From an uncultured Clostridia bacterium (lineage in GTDB: Bacteria > Bacillota > Clostridia > Christensenellales > Christensenellaceae): a DNA stretch of 44,415 nt. This document shows positions 8,205 through 15,892 of the stretch, in pieces. Below the pieces are notes generated by a model, which saw only the letters and a program-made list of their open reading frames with translations, had not been told where the DNA came from and made no database searches. Positions within the stretch are counted from its first letter, which is position 1. Every line of letters begins with the position of its first letter. The translations under genes were made by a program, and so were the position numbers. The stretch spans positions 1 to 44,415 of the forward strand of contig CAMSSU010000011.1 of NCBI GenBank assembly GCA_947063485.1. Reading direction: 5' to 3'.

Positions 8205-8244
8205 CAAAAAAGAGCTCTGCACTGCAATGCAAAGCTCTTTTTTA
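8205..8244. terminator. Terminator downstream of the 2-oxoacid oxidoreductase operon
   Basis: AAAAAAGAGCT (8206-8215 region) pairs with AGCTCTTTTTT (8233-8243), with a short inner GCA/TGC helix. T-runs exist on both strands. It lies about 115 nt past the stop of the gamma-subunit gene, beyond the duplicated tail. Confidence 0.75.
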
Positions 8245-8271
8245 TTTGGCACTCTTGGCACCCATATGGGG

Positions 8272-8426
8272 CTAACCGCCTCTGCACCCTTCTGGATTGC
8301 CTGCTCGTTCAGGGGAATCAAATGCGCCTTGCGCAACTCACTTTCCCCACACAGCTCGGCTATCTTACCGCCTCTGCACCCTTCTGGATTGCCTGCTCGT
8401 TCAGGGGGATCAAATGCGCCTTGCGC
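8272..8426. repeat. Direct repeat: duplicated 3' end of the gamma-subunit gene
   Basis: Bases 8272-8334 and 8364-8426 match at 61 of 63 positions (offset 92 nt; differences at 8274/8366 and 8316/8408). The right copy is the functional end of the oxidoreductase gamma gene, coding for KAHLIPLNEQAIQKGAEA. The left copy lies beyond the stop codon and is untranslated. The 29 nt between the copies are not repeated. Confidence 0.9.
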
Positions 8427-8896
8427 TCGCCAAAGGAAGCAGCCAAGCACTCGATGGCAGTTTTCGGGCTGACGACGCCCGTCTTTTCCAGCATGGCTCC
8501 CAGCATGACGATATTTGCCACGCGGCTGTTGCCCAGCTCATCGGCAATCTCGCTGGCCGGCACGCGGTAAACCTCAATATCCGTGCGGGTCGGCTCGTCT
8601 TTGACCAAGGAGCTGTTGATAAAGAGCTTGCCGCCAGGCGCAACGTTCTTCTCGTATTTCTCCAGAGAAGGCCGGTTCATGACAATCACACTGTCCGCCT
8701 CCACGACAACCGGGCTGCCCACCTCTTCATCCGAGACGACAACACAGCAGTTTGCCGTGCCGCCGCGCATTTCCGGCCCATAGGAAGGAAGCCAGGAGAT
8801 ATTCTTTCCTTCCGCCATGCCCGCATAGGCCACAAGCTGGCCCAGCAGCAGCACACCCTGGCCGCCAAAGCCAGCGCTGATGATCTGATGCGTCAT
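8360..8896 (-). CDS. 2-oxoacid:ferredoxin oxidoreductase, gamma subunit
   Basis: A 178-aa gamma subunit (KorC/PorC/VorC type) of a CoA-dependent 2-oxoacid:ferredoxin oxidoreductase. The N-terminus ISAGFGGQGVLLLGQLVAYAG is the conserved glycine-rich opening, followed by WLPSYGPEMRGGTANCCVVVSDE, a strong family signature. It helps bind CoA and completes the catalytic core with the alpha and beta subunits. AGGAGG lies 8 nt upstream within the end of the beta gene and only 1 nt separates the two genes. Its 3' end is duplicated just downstream (see repeat at 8272-8426), though the reading frame itself looks intact. Confidence 0.9.
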   Translation of the reverse strand: MTHQIISAGFGGQGVLLLGQLVAYAGMAEGKNISWLPSYGPEMRGGTANCCVVVSDEEVGSPVVVEADSVIVMNRPSLEKYEKNVAPGGKLFINSSLVKDEPTRTDIEVYRVPASEIADELGNSRVANIVMLGAMLEKTGVVSPKTAIECLAASFGERKAHLIPLNEQAIQKGAEAVR

Positions 8897-8897
8897 A

Positions 8898-9635
8898 CTA
8901 CTCTACCTCCTTTTTGACCCCGAGCGGATAATACGGAATCATATTTTCCACCAGCCATTTCTGCGCCGCGACGGGCGTCATGCCCCAGTTGGTCGGGCAG
9001 GTGGAGAGGACTTCAACCAGAGCGAAGCCTTTGCCCTCGATCTGGCACTGAAACGCCTTTTTGATGGCCTTCTTCGCCTTGACGATATTTGGAACATCAT
9101 GCAGGGAAACGCGCTCGATATATGCCGCGCCGTTGATGGTCGCCAGCATCTCGCTCATGCGCAGAGGCTCGCCGCAGTGCTCCTTCTGGCGGCCGTAGGG
9201 CGAAGTCGTCGTAACCTGGCCAACCAGCGTCGTCGGTGCCATCTGGCCGCCCGTCATGCCGTAAATGGCGTTGTTGATGAAGATCGTGGTGATCTTCTCG
9301 CCGCGGCCTGCCGCGCTGATGATCTCTGCCGCGCCGATGGATGCCAAATCGCCGTCGCCCTGATAGGTGAAGACCAGCTTATCCGGGTGCACGCGCTTGA
9401 TGCCCGTGGCCACGGCCGGCGCGCGACCATGCGCCGCTTCCATCATATCGCAGTTGAAATAGTTATATGCGTAAACCGAGCATCCGACCGGGGCGACGCC
9501 AATGGCCTCTTTCTCCATGCCCAGCTCCTCGATGCACTCCGCAACCAGGCGGTGCACGATGCCGTGCGTGCAGCCCGGGCAATAGTGCAGCGGCGCATCT
9601 GTCAGCATTTTCGTCTTTTCAAATACCGTTGCCAT
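8898..9635 (-). CDS. 2-oxoacid:ferredoxin oxidoreductase, beta subunit (TPP-binding)
   Basis: A 245-aa beta subunit carrying thiamine pyrophosphate. The TPP signature GDGDLASIGAAE, followed about 25 residues later by TTIFINNAIYGMTGGQ, is complete. HYCPGCTHGIVHRLV near the N-terminus supplies the CPGC pair and the family's substrate-end residues. Together with the alpha subunit it decarboxylates a 2-oxoacid and passes electrons to ferredoxin. The ATG shares one base with the alpha gene stop (TAATG), so translation is coupled. Whether the substrate is a branched-chain 2-oxoacid or 2-oxoglutarate is not decided by this subunit. Confidence 0.92.
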   Translation of the reverse strand: MATVFEKTKMLTDAPLHYCPGCTHGIVHRLVAECIEELGMEKEAIGVAPVGCSVYAYNYFNCDMMEAAHGRAPAVATGIKRVHPDKLVFTYQGDGDLASIGAAEIISAAGRGEKITTIFINNAIYGMTGGQMAPTTLVGQVTTTSPYGRQKEHCGEPLRMSEMLATINGAAYIERVSLHDVPNIVKAKKAIKKAFQCQIEGKGFALVEVLSTCPTNWGMTPVAAQKWLVENMIPYYPLGVKKEVE

Positions 9636-10699
9636 TATTTGCTCGCCTCCTTGACTTTCAAAAGCTCTTCCAGCATTTCAGCAGGCGTGGGGACAAAGCC
9701 GCCCAGCGTCCCGTGGAAATAGACCGGTTTCTTGCCCGCGACAGCCAGGCGGACGTCTTCCACCATCTGGCCCATGCTCATCTCGAAGCCCAAAAACGCC
9801 TTGACTTTGTCTGCGGCCTTGGCATAAGCTTCCGAGGGGAAGGGCCAGACCGTCTTGGGGCGGATCAGGCCGACTTTGATGCCCATATCCCGCGCTTTTC
9901 CGATCATGCTCTTGGCGATGCGGGCCGTCGTGCCGTAGGCGGCGATGCAGTATTCCGCGTCTTCCATTCTGTATTCTTCGACTTGCGTCTCATTTTTCGC
10001 AATCTGGGCATAGCGCTCTGCCAGGCGCTCCTGCACGGTTTTCATCACTTCCGGCTCGATATAGAGGGAGTTGATGATGGCCCGGTCTCTGCTCTTGCCA
10101 TCCCAGCCAGTCGCCGCCCAGGTCTTCTCCGGGAGCTGGCGGCCTGTCCTCGCCTTAAATTCCACAGGCTCCATCATCTGGCCGATCATGCCGTCGCCCA
10201 GAACCATGACGGGAATGCGGTACTGATCTGCAATATCGAACCCATCCATGACCATATCTGCGGCTTCCTGCACAGAGGAGGGCGCCAGAACGACCATGCG
10301 GTAATCCCCGTGGCCGCCGCCCTTGGTGGCCTGGAAGTAATCGCCCTGAGAAGCTTGGATGCCGCCAAGGCCCGGGCCCGAGCGCACGATATTGACGATC
10401 ACGCAGGGCAGCTCGGCGCACGCGATATAGCTGATGCCCTCCTGCTTGAGGCTGACGCCCGGGCTGGAGGAGGCCGTCATGGCTCTCGCGCCGGCGCCCG
10501 CCGCGCCATAGACCATATTGATCGCCGCAATTTCGCTTTCCGCCTGCAAAAAGCACCCGCCAACCTGCGGCATGCGCTTGCTCATATATTCGGGGATCTG
10601 CGTCGAAGGCGTGATAGGATACCCGAAGAAGTGCCGGCAGCCGGCGGCGATTGCCGCTTCTGCAATGGCTTCATTGCCTTTCATGAGTTTTTTTGCCAT
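9635..10699 (-). CDS. vorB: 2-oxoacid:ferredoxin oxidoreductase, alpha subunit (VorB-like)
   Basis: A 354-aa alpha subunit whose length and opening (KLMKGNEAIAEAAIAAGCRHF, then FGYPITPSTQIPEYMS) match the proteins usually called 3-methyl-2-oxobutanoate dehydrogenase subunit VorB. Typical blocks are FLQAESEIAAINMVYGAAGA, SSSPGVSLKQEGISY, SGPGLGGIQASQGDYFQ and KGGGHGDYR. The enzyme oxidatively decarboxylates a branched-chain 2-oxoacid, or 2-oxoglutarate in KorA relatives, to the acyl-CoA with reduction of ferredoxin. It is the second gene of the operon, 38 nt after the small ferredoxin subunit. The Vor versus Kor assignment is by resemblance only. Confidence 0.9.
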   Translation of the reverse strand: MAKKLMKGNEAIAEAAIAAGCRHFFGYPITPSTQIPEYMSKRMPQVGGCFLQAESEIAAINMVYGAAGAGARAMTASSSPGVSLKQEGISYIACAELPCVIVNIVRSGPGLGGIQASQGDYFQATKGGGHGDYRMVVLAPSSVQEAADMVMDGFDIADQYRIPVMVLGDGMIGQMMEPVEFKARTGRQLPEKTWAATGWDGKSRDRAIINSLYIEPEVMKTVQERLAERYAQIAKNETQVEEYRMEDAEYCIAAYGTTARIAKSMIGKARDMGIKVGLIRPKTVWPFPSEAYAKAADKVKAFLGFEMSMGQMVEDVRLAVAGKKPVYFHGTLGGFVPTPAEMLEELLKVKEASK

Positions 10700-10737
10700 A
10701 GTTTATAAACCTTTCCGCGGTTTTTCCAACCCGCAAA

Positions 10738-10944
10738 TTATTTTTCAACCGTAAATACGCAGTCCGGGCACATGCGCGCGCAGGAAGCGCAGCCGATGCA
10801 TGCCGCCTCGTCTGTCAGCGTAATGGGATGATACCCCTTCATATTGATTTTTTCCTTATGCAGAGCCAAAATCTTCTTAGGGCATACCTCGATGCACAGG
10901 CCGCAGCCTTTGCAGATATCTTCCCGGATGGTCAGCTTTGCCAT
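10738..10944 (-). CDS. 2-oxoacid:ferredoxin oxidoreductase, delta subunit (2[4Fe-4S] ferredoxin)
   Basis: A 68-aa bacterial-type ferredoxin subunit with two complete CxxCxxCxxxCP clusters: CKGCGLCIEVCP near the N-terminus and CIGCASCARMCP near the C-terminus. The linker between them (KINMKGYHPITLTDEAA) is typical of KorD/VorD subunits, which carry electrons from the TPP/Fe-S core to soluble ferredoxin. It is the promoter-proximal gene of the order delta-alpha-beta-gamma. GGGGGT precedes the ATG by about 8 nt. Confidence 0.92.
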   Translation of the reverse strand: MAKLTIREDICKGCGLCIEVCPKKILALHKEKINMKGYHPITLTDEAACIGCASCARMCPDCVFTVEK

Positions 10945-10984
10945 ATCCTTACCCCCTTGCCAAAATAAAAATGGATTATTTTAA

Positions 10985-11013
10985 AGAATAGCACGTTTCG
11001 CCAAAATATACAA
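10985..11013 (-). promoter_or_regulatory. Possible promoter of the 2-oxoacid oxidoreductase operon
   Basis: On the minus strand TTGTAT (11008-11013) and TATTCT (10985-10990) are 17 nt apart in an AT-rich stretch between the MinD-like gene and the ferredoxin subunit. Both boxes are imperfect, so this is tentative. Confidence 0.35.
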
Positions 11014-11048
11014 TTCTTTTTACAAAAGCAATTTTTGTTAACGCCGCC

Positions 11049-11732
11049 TTATTGCCCGTTCTCGTCCAGCCAGGCCGGGCGCATATACAGATGCAGCGGC
11101 AAAATTTCCCCTTCTATCTGCACCTTCTCTGCAAGCTCCTCCAAAACCGCCGTGCACTTTTTGGGCAGGCCAGTTTGGGCGCAGAGCGCCGCCACCAGCT
11201 CCTCTCCCCGCCCGATGGTCGCCAAATCCGTCTGCCGGGCGAGGTTGGTGTTGTTGATAAACGCCGATACGCGAAGCCGGCTGTTGCGCTCGATCTGCCG
11301 CATCATCTCCAGCACGGCCTCCGGCGTCTCCTGAAGCGGCCGCGCGCCGTTTACCACATATAAGAACTCGGTCTGTGCCATGTTCTGCCGGAACTTATCC
11401 TGCAAAATGCCCAGCGCCGATGCGCCCACTGGGTCGCCGCCTACGTCGAATATCACCGCATCCAATGGCCGGTCAAAGGCCGAATAGATCTCCGCCGGCA
11501 GCGATGGGATATCCACCGTCGTATTGGCAAAATTGGGCTTGACCACCAAAATGCCCAGGCTTTTCAAATACTCCTCATGCTCGGAGGAGCGGAAAAACGG
11601 GTTGACGATATCCAGATCCACCAGCATGGTGCGCTTGCCCTCCTTTGCCGCCCGCACCGCCAGGTTCAGGGAAATCTCGGTTTTCCCGCTGCCGTAATTG
11701 CCTGCCAACACCGTATATTTCGCAAATTGCAT
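11049..11732 (-). CDS. MinD/ParA-type ATP-binding protein
   Basis: A 227-aa P-loop protein of the SIMIBI (MinD/CobQ/NifH-like) class. The Walker A motif GNYGSGKT is at residues 11-18, followed by MLVDLDIVNPFFRSSEHEEYL, the typical switch region, and VIFDVGGDPVGASALG as Walker B and its neighbour. It lacks the deviant KGGxxKT signature of true ParA. I chose the ATG at 11732 because the conserved opening FAKYTVLAGNYG follows directly and GGAGAAGAG precedes it. It is the third gene after the FAD dehydrogenase and the cysteine-rich ferredoxin (37-nt gap). A role in metallo-cofactor or electron-transfer protein maturation is possible by analogy only. Confidence 0.8.
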   Translation of the reverse strand: MQFAKYTVLAGNYGSGKTEISLNLAVRAAKEGKRTMLVDLDIVNPFFRSSEHEEYLKSLGILVVKPNFANTTVDIPSLPAEIYSAFDRPLDAVIFDVGGDPVGASALGILQDKFRQNMAQTEFLYVVNGARPLQETPEAVLEMMRQIERNSRLRVSAFINNTNLARQTDLATIGRGEELVAALCAQTGLPKKCTAVLEELAEKVQIEGEILPLHLYMRPAWLDENGQ

Positions 11733-11769
11733 CTCTTCTCCGCCTTTCCAGCTTTTTCTCTGTGCCCGT

Positions 11770-12039
11770 CTATTTGCCGCCGCAGGCCTTGCACCCCTGG
11801 CAGCCACCCTTCCTGCCGCATTTTTCGCAGTTCCCGCCCTGGCAGCCGCCGCAGGGAACCTCGGCATATGTGATCGCATCTTCCGGGCAAACCAGCCTGC
11901 AAATCCCGCACTCCTCTATGCACTTCCCGGGCGCATGGAGCAGCCCTTCCTGCCCCATGCGCAGCGCCCCAAATGAGCATCTCTGCACACACTTGCCGCA
12001 GCGCGTGCATTTTTCCAAATCGACTGCGACCCGCTTCAT
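11770..12039 (-). CDS. 4Fe-4S ferredoxin with a cysteine-rich C-terminal tail
   Basis: An 89-aa protein. Residues 11-21 carry CTRCGKCVQRC and residues 40-52 carry a variant CIEECGICRLVCP, which should bind two [4Fe-4S] clusters. Beyond the ferredoxin fold, residues 62-89 are a Gly/Cys/Lys-rich tail with seven more cysteines (63, 66, 71, 74, 80, 83, 86) in CxxC and CxxCxxC spacing, which could hold a zinc ion or a further Fe-S cluster. Its start overlaps the stop of the FAD dehydrogenase gene by 4 nt, so the two are coupled. It is probably an electron partner of that enzyme; the tail's role is unknown. Confidence 0.85.
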   Translation of the reverse strand: MKRVAVDLEKCTRCGKCVQRCSFGALRMGQEGLLHAPGKCIEECGICRLVCPEDAITYAEVPCGGCQGGNCEKCGRKGGCQGCKACGGK

Positions 12040-13619
12040 GGGCGGAACCTCCGAATCACTGCTTCCGCCGCCTTGAGGCCGTCTACCGCCGAAGACATGA
12101 TGCCCCCAGCATAGCCCGCGCCCTCCCCGGCAGGATAGAGCCCATCCGGATTGGCGCAGAAATTCTCTCCGCGCAGAATGCGCACCGGGCAGGAAGTTCT
12201 GGTTTCCGCGCCCAGCAGCAGCCCCTCCTGCAAGAACCCCGGAATTTTCCGCTCAAACTGCTGCGCCGCCCCGGCCAGGGCGTCCGCCAGAAAGCCGGGC
12301 AGGAAATCCCGGATTTCCCCGCAGACGGTATACGGCCGGTAGGAGCTCGCAATCGCCCCGGCACTGCGGCTGGGCATTCCCCGCACAAAATCCGCATACC
12401 GCTGGGCAACCGCCCCATAGCCCTTTGCCGCCCGGTAGGCCGCCTGCTCGATTTGCCGCTGCATCTGTACGCCGCCCAGCGGCCCGGCCGGCATATCCTC
12501 CGGGAAAACCGAGACCACCAGCGCGCTGTTGGCATTCTGCAAGTCTCTGGCGTAGTAGCTCATGCCGTTGACTGCCGTGCCGCCCGGCTCCGTCGCCGAG
12601 CAGACCACTTCGCCGCCCGGGCACATGCAGAAGCTATAAACGCCCCGCCCTCCGTGCTGTGCCGTCAGCTTATACGTTGCCGCGCCCAGCTCCGGGTGGC
12701 CCGCGTATTTGCCGTATTGCCGCTCATCGATGAATTGCTGCCTGTGCTCTGCCCGCACGCCCATGGCAAAGGCTTTGGGCTGAAGGGCAACTCCTTTGCT
12801 CACCAGCATCTCGAAGGTGTCCCGGGCGCTGTGGCCAATGGCCAGAACCGCCGCTCCCGTCTCGACCTTTATTTTCGCGCCGCCTTTCTCGTAATAAACC
12901 GCGGAAAGCGCGCCGTTTTTCTGCTCAAAATCGCAAAAACGGGCGCCGTATTCGAACTCCCCGCCCAGCGACAAAATCTCTTCCCGCAGACCCACGACTG
13001 CACTGCGGATATGTTCTGTGCCCAGATGCGGCAGCGCCTCATAGCTGATCTGCCCGGGCGCGCCGTGGCGCACAAACGCAGCCAGCACATCCTGCACCCG
13101 CCGATCCTTGATGCGCGTGGTCAGCTTGCCATCCGAAAAAGTGCCTGCGCCGCCCTCGCCAAAGCAGATATTGCTCTCGGGATTGAGCTCGCCTTTTTCC
13201 CGCAGTGCCTGCACATCCGCCTCCCGCTGGGCCATCTTGGCGCCGCGCTCGAGCACCAGCGGCCGAAAGCCGTGCTGCGCCAGAAGCAGCGCCGCAAAAA
13301 GCCCGCAGGGCCCTGCGCCTATCACAACTGCCCTTCCGGCCAGGCGCGCTTCCCCCAGCTCCAGCGGTGCCGGCTCCTGGGGGGCATATGCCCGCAGACC
13401 CTTTTGCTCCAGCTTTTCGCCCGCCTTTTGCGACAGGCGCACCAGCAGGCTGTATTTGAAGCATAAGTCCCGCCCGCTTCTGGCATCTATGGATTTGCGC
13501 ACAATTTCGCACTCCAGGATCTGCCCCGGGGCGACGCCCAGCTTTTTCGCCGCCAAAACGGGCAGCGCATCCTCGCTCTGCTGGATGGGGCGGGAAATCT
13601 CGTGTAATAAAAACTGCAT
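12036..13619 (-). CDS. FAD-dependent dehydrogenase (COG2509-like)
   Basis: A flavoprotein of 527 aa. A basic N-terminal domain of about 90 residues (QFLLHEISRPIQQSEDALPV, a feature of the COG2509 uncharacterised FAD-dependent dehydrogenases) precedes the Rossmann FAD motif GAGPCG at residues 101-106. LVLERG follows at the end of beta-2. Further family blocks are NICFGEGGAGTFSDGKLTTR, LAIGHSARDTFE, FCMCPGG and the late FAD loop LYPAGEGAGYAGGIMSSAVDG. The ATG at 13619 has AAAGGA upstream. It heads a trio with the Cys-rich ferredoxin and the MinD-like ATPase. The substrate is not known. Confidence 0.85.
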   Translation of the reverse strand: MQFLLHEISRPIQQSEDALPVLAAKKLGVAPGQILECEIVRKSIDARSGRDLCFKYSLLVRLSQKAGEKLEQKGLRAYAPQEPAPLELGEARLAGRAVVIGAGPCGLFAALLLAQHGFRPLVLERGAKMAQREADVQALREKGELNPESNICFGEGGAGTFSDGKLTTRIKDRRVQDVLAAFVRHGAPGQISYEALPHLGTEHIRSAVVGLREEILSLGGEFEYGARFCDFEQKNGALSAVYYEKGGAKIKVETGAAVLAIGHSARDTFEMLVSKGVALQPKAFAMGVRAEHRQQFIDERQYGKYAGHPELGAATYKLTAQHGGRGVYSFCMCPGGEVVCSATEPGGTAVNGMSYYARDLQNANSALVVSVFPEDMPAGPLGGVQMQRQIEQAAYRAAKGYGAVAQRYADFVRGMPSRSAGAIASSYRPYTVCGEIRDFLPGFLADALAGAAQQFERKIPGFLQEGLLLGAETRTSCPVRILRGENFCANPDGLYPAGEGAGYAGGIMSSAVDGLKAAEAVIRRFRP

Positions 13620-13661
13620 CAATCTTTTCCTTTCGGCCTTGGATATAGGCCGCAAATTCAC

Positions 13662-13740
13662 AAAAGGCGCGCCGAGCTTTTAGGGCCATTTTGCTGGCTC
13701 TGTTCCGGCCTGGCCGGAAGCCCAAACGCGCCTTTTCTTT
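13662..13740. terminator. Branched inverted repeat between cdaR and the FAD dehydrogenase gene
   Basis: AAAAGGCGCG (13662-13671) pairs with CGCGCCTTTT (13727-13736). The 55-nt interior contains a second hairpin, TTCCGGCC (13703-13710) / GGCCGGAA (13712-13719). On the minus strand the outer stem ends in CCTTTTGTG just after cdaR, so it probably terminates the cdaA-cdaR mRNA. The loop is unusually long. Confidence 0.55.
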
Positions 13741-13749
13741 TCTCTTTGC

Positions 13750-15009
13750 CTACCTGCGCCGGATAGTAACCGTAATGCTGCCTACGCCCACCGAGACGCC
13801 CGAAGCATCCACGCCGGCAATCTCCTCCGCCCGGACGGGCAGAACATAGCTCCCCTCCGAAAGCCCGACGAGATCCACATACAGCACAACATTTTTGCGC
13901 GTCAGCCCGCGCACAGCCGAAAGCCCGCCCGAAATGGTTACATCCGCGCTTCTGGTTTGCAGCGTCGCCCGCAGGCCCGAGCCCAGGTTGACCGCGCCAA
14001 TTTCGACGCCCGTAAAGTGCTGCTGCCCCTGAATCTCGGCAATCTGAACATAGGCATCCACTTTTGCGCCGCCCAGCACTTCCACTCCCTCCGGGATTTG
14101 CAGCTCTGCCGAGAGCAGCACACTCTTATCTGCATTTTCGGCCGAGAATGGCCTAAGCTGAATCATCTCAATCTTGGCCAGCGCCTCTTCGCTGCCCACG
14201 ATCTCCACTTCCGCCGGATTGAGCGTTACGCCCACCGCTTCATAGCCGTCTTTGATATTGGTAACGCGGTCCTTCACCGTCTGCTGATCGATGGGCACGG
14301 TCTTTTTGCAGAGCACATTGAGCTCCACAATCACAGAGGGCACCGAGCCATCCACGATATAGCTTGGGGCGGCCTCTCCTCCTGCGCTCAAAAGCTCCAG
14401 AACATGGCTGGTTTTGGAGCTCTGCGAGATGCCGTCGATGGAAATATGGCAAACCGCCTCGACGATCTGTTCCAGCTCGTCCCGGGCGCCCGAGATGACG
14501 ATGGATTCCTCCGAAAGCACTGGCTGGCTCACATAATAGCCCTCCCCCGGCTCGCCCTCCAAAATGCACCGCACCGGGATCGTGCGCTGTACCAAATCGT
14601 CAACTTTAACCTGCACAGTCGTGTTTGTTACCCGCTTGACAGATGCGTTGATCGTCATCACGCTGGTCTGCAGTTTGATCTCATATGTCCCCTTTGCGGA
14701 GATATCCGATAAATCTGCCACAACGCGGATATTATCCGCGGTGATATTTTTATGATATTGCTGGCCCGCGGCAACTGTAACGTCCACAGCCTCCTGCAAA
14801 TCCCTCTTATCTACCGTCAGCCCCCGCGCCGTCAGCGAATCCATGCCCGTATAGGAAATGCGGACGTTTTCCACCTCCAGCGGGCGGACGGGGTTTTCCG
14901 AGGAGATGACATATGCCCAGAGCGCCGCCGCAAAAAGCAGGGCGACTAATTTCAGCGGCCAGTTGGTCGTCAGCGCCTTTTTGGCGCGCTTTAGAAAGTC
15001 TTTCTTCAC
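13750..15009 (-). CDS. cdaR: CdaR, YbbR-domain regulator of the c-di-AMP cyclase
   Basis: A 419-aa extracytoplasmic protein with one N-terminal transmembrane helix (residues 18-36, WPLKLVALLFAAALWAYVI) and about four YbbR repeats (roughly 45-135, 140-225, 230-315, 320-415), each ending in a short beta-hairpin. In Firmicutes CdaR interacts with and modulates the membrane diadenylate cyclase CdaA. The start overlaps the cdaA stop by 4 nt (ATGA), the usual cdaA-cdaR arrangement. The third partner, glmM, is often next in this cluster but is absent here; a branched terminator follows instead. Confidence 0.92.
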   Translation of the reverse strand: MKKDFLKRAKKALTTNWPLKLVALLFAAALWAYVISSENPVRPLEVENVRISYTGMDSLTARGLTVDKRDLQEAVDVTVAAGQQYHKNITADNIRVVADLSDISAKGTYEIKLQTSVMTINASVKRVTNTTVQVKVDDLVQRTIPVRCILEGEPGEGYYVSQPVLSEESIVISGARDELEQIVEAVCHISIDGISQSSKTSHVLELLSAGGEAAPSYIVDGSVPSVIVELNVLCKKTVPIDQQTVKDRVTNIKDGYEAVGVTLNPAEVEIVGSEEALAKIEMIQLRPFSAENADKSVLLSAELQIPEGVEVLGGAKVDAYVQIAEIQGQQHFTGVEIGAVNLGSGLRATLQTRSADVTISGGLSAVRGLTRKNVVLYVDLVGLSEGSYVLPVRAEEIAGVDASGVSVGVGSITVTIRRR

Positions 15010-15836
15010 TGCTTTTTCTCCCCCTTTCTGCGCAAAAGCTTGCTCTTGGCGGGGCCTTTTTCGTATATTCCCTCTAAAATGGCGTGCAGCGCTTTTCGGT
15101 CGAGGTAGCGCGTGATCGTCCCTTCATGCGCCATGGAAATGACGCCCGTCTCTTCCGAGACGATGATAATATAGGCATCCGAAAGCTCGGAAATGCCCAG
15201 AGCGGCGCGGTGCCGCGTGCCCAGCTCGGAGGAAATCTGCTTGTTATCCGAGAGCGGCAGGAAACAGCCCGCCGCCACGATCTTATCCCCGCGCAGGATC
15301 ATAGCGCCGTCGTGCATGGGCGAATTGGGGAAGAAAACATTTTCGATCAGCTGGCTGGAGATGCGCGCGTTCAGCAAATTGCCGCTCTCGATGACGTCTT
15401 TCATGCCCGTCTTTCTCTCAAAAACCATGAGCGCGCCGATTTTGCGGATAGACATATTGAGCACAGCCCGCTCGATCTCCTCGATATGCGGGCGGGAGGC
15501 ATCCTCCTCCGCGGAAAACGGCATTTCAAACAGCCCTCCGCGGCCCAGCTTTTCAAAGGCCCGGCGGATTTCCGGCTGAAAAATGACAACCAAAAGCAGC
15601 GCACCGGCATCGATAAACGAAGACAGCAGCCAGTTGACCGTCGAGAGGCCAACCGCCTTGCAGATCCATGCCAGCACGATAAACAGCGCCAGGCCTTTAA
15701 AGACCTGAGATGCGCGGGTTTTGCTCGTCAGCCGCAGCAGCCCGTATGTGATGCCAGCGACCAGCAAAATATCCACAACATCCATGATGGAAAAATGAAT
15801 TGCGGAATTTCCTAGATTCTCAAAAAAGTTTGCCAC
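15006..15836 (-). CDS. cdaA: Diadenylate cyclase CdaA (DisA_N domain)
   Basis: A membrane enzyme of 276 aa that makes c-di-AMP from two ATP, controlling potassium and osmotic homeostasis and cell-wall integrity. Three N-terminal transmembrane helices (about residues 17-90) lead into the DisA_N catalytic domain, with the two essential motifs intact: DGA at 176-178 (MHDGAMIL) and RHR at 208-210 (GTRHRAALG). I chose a GTG start at 15836: AAGGAG lies 7 nt upstream, the resulting length fits the family, and upstream ATGs fall in the terminator/promoter region. It is co-transcribed with cdaR (4-nt overlap). Confidence 0.93.
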   Translation of the reverse strand: MANFFENLGNSAIHFSIMDVVDILLVAGITYGLLRLTSKTRASQVFKGLALFIVLAWICKAVGLSTVNWLLSSFIDAGALLLVVIFQPEIRRAFEKLGRGGLFEMPFSAEEDASRPHIEEIERAVLNMSIRKIGALMVFERKTGMKDVIESGNLLNARISSQLIENVFFPNSPMHDGAMILRGDKIVAAGCFLPLSDNKQISSELGTRHRAALGISELSDAYIIIVSEETGVISMAHEGTITRYLDRKALHAILEGIYEKGPAKSKLLRRKGEKKQ

Positions 15837-15863
15837 GCCAATGCTCCTTCGTTTCTCTTTTCC

Positions 15864-15892
15864 ATTATACATCCCAAAAGAAAAAAACCCAA
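15864..15892 (-). promoter_or_regulatory. cdaA promoter whose -35 lies in the upstream terminator
   Basis: The minus strand has a perfect -10 TATAAT (15864-15869) and, 17 nt upstream, TTGGGT (15887-15892). The latter is part of one arm of the terminator hairpin at 15883-15911. The -35 is only a partial match, so the call rests mainly on the -10. Confidence 0.5.

Noticed and set aside
8076..8450. Possible extra gene downstream of the gamma subunit containing the repeated KAHLIPLNEQAIQKGAEA text
   Set aside because: The frame exists only because the gene tail is duplicated; it has no start signal, crosses the real gene in another frame and includes the terminator and promoter region.
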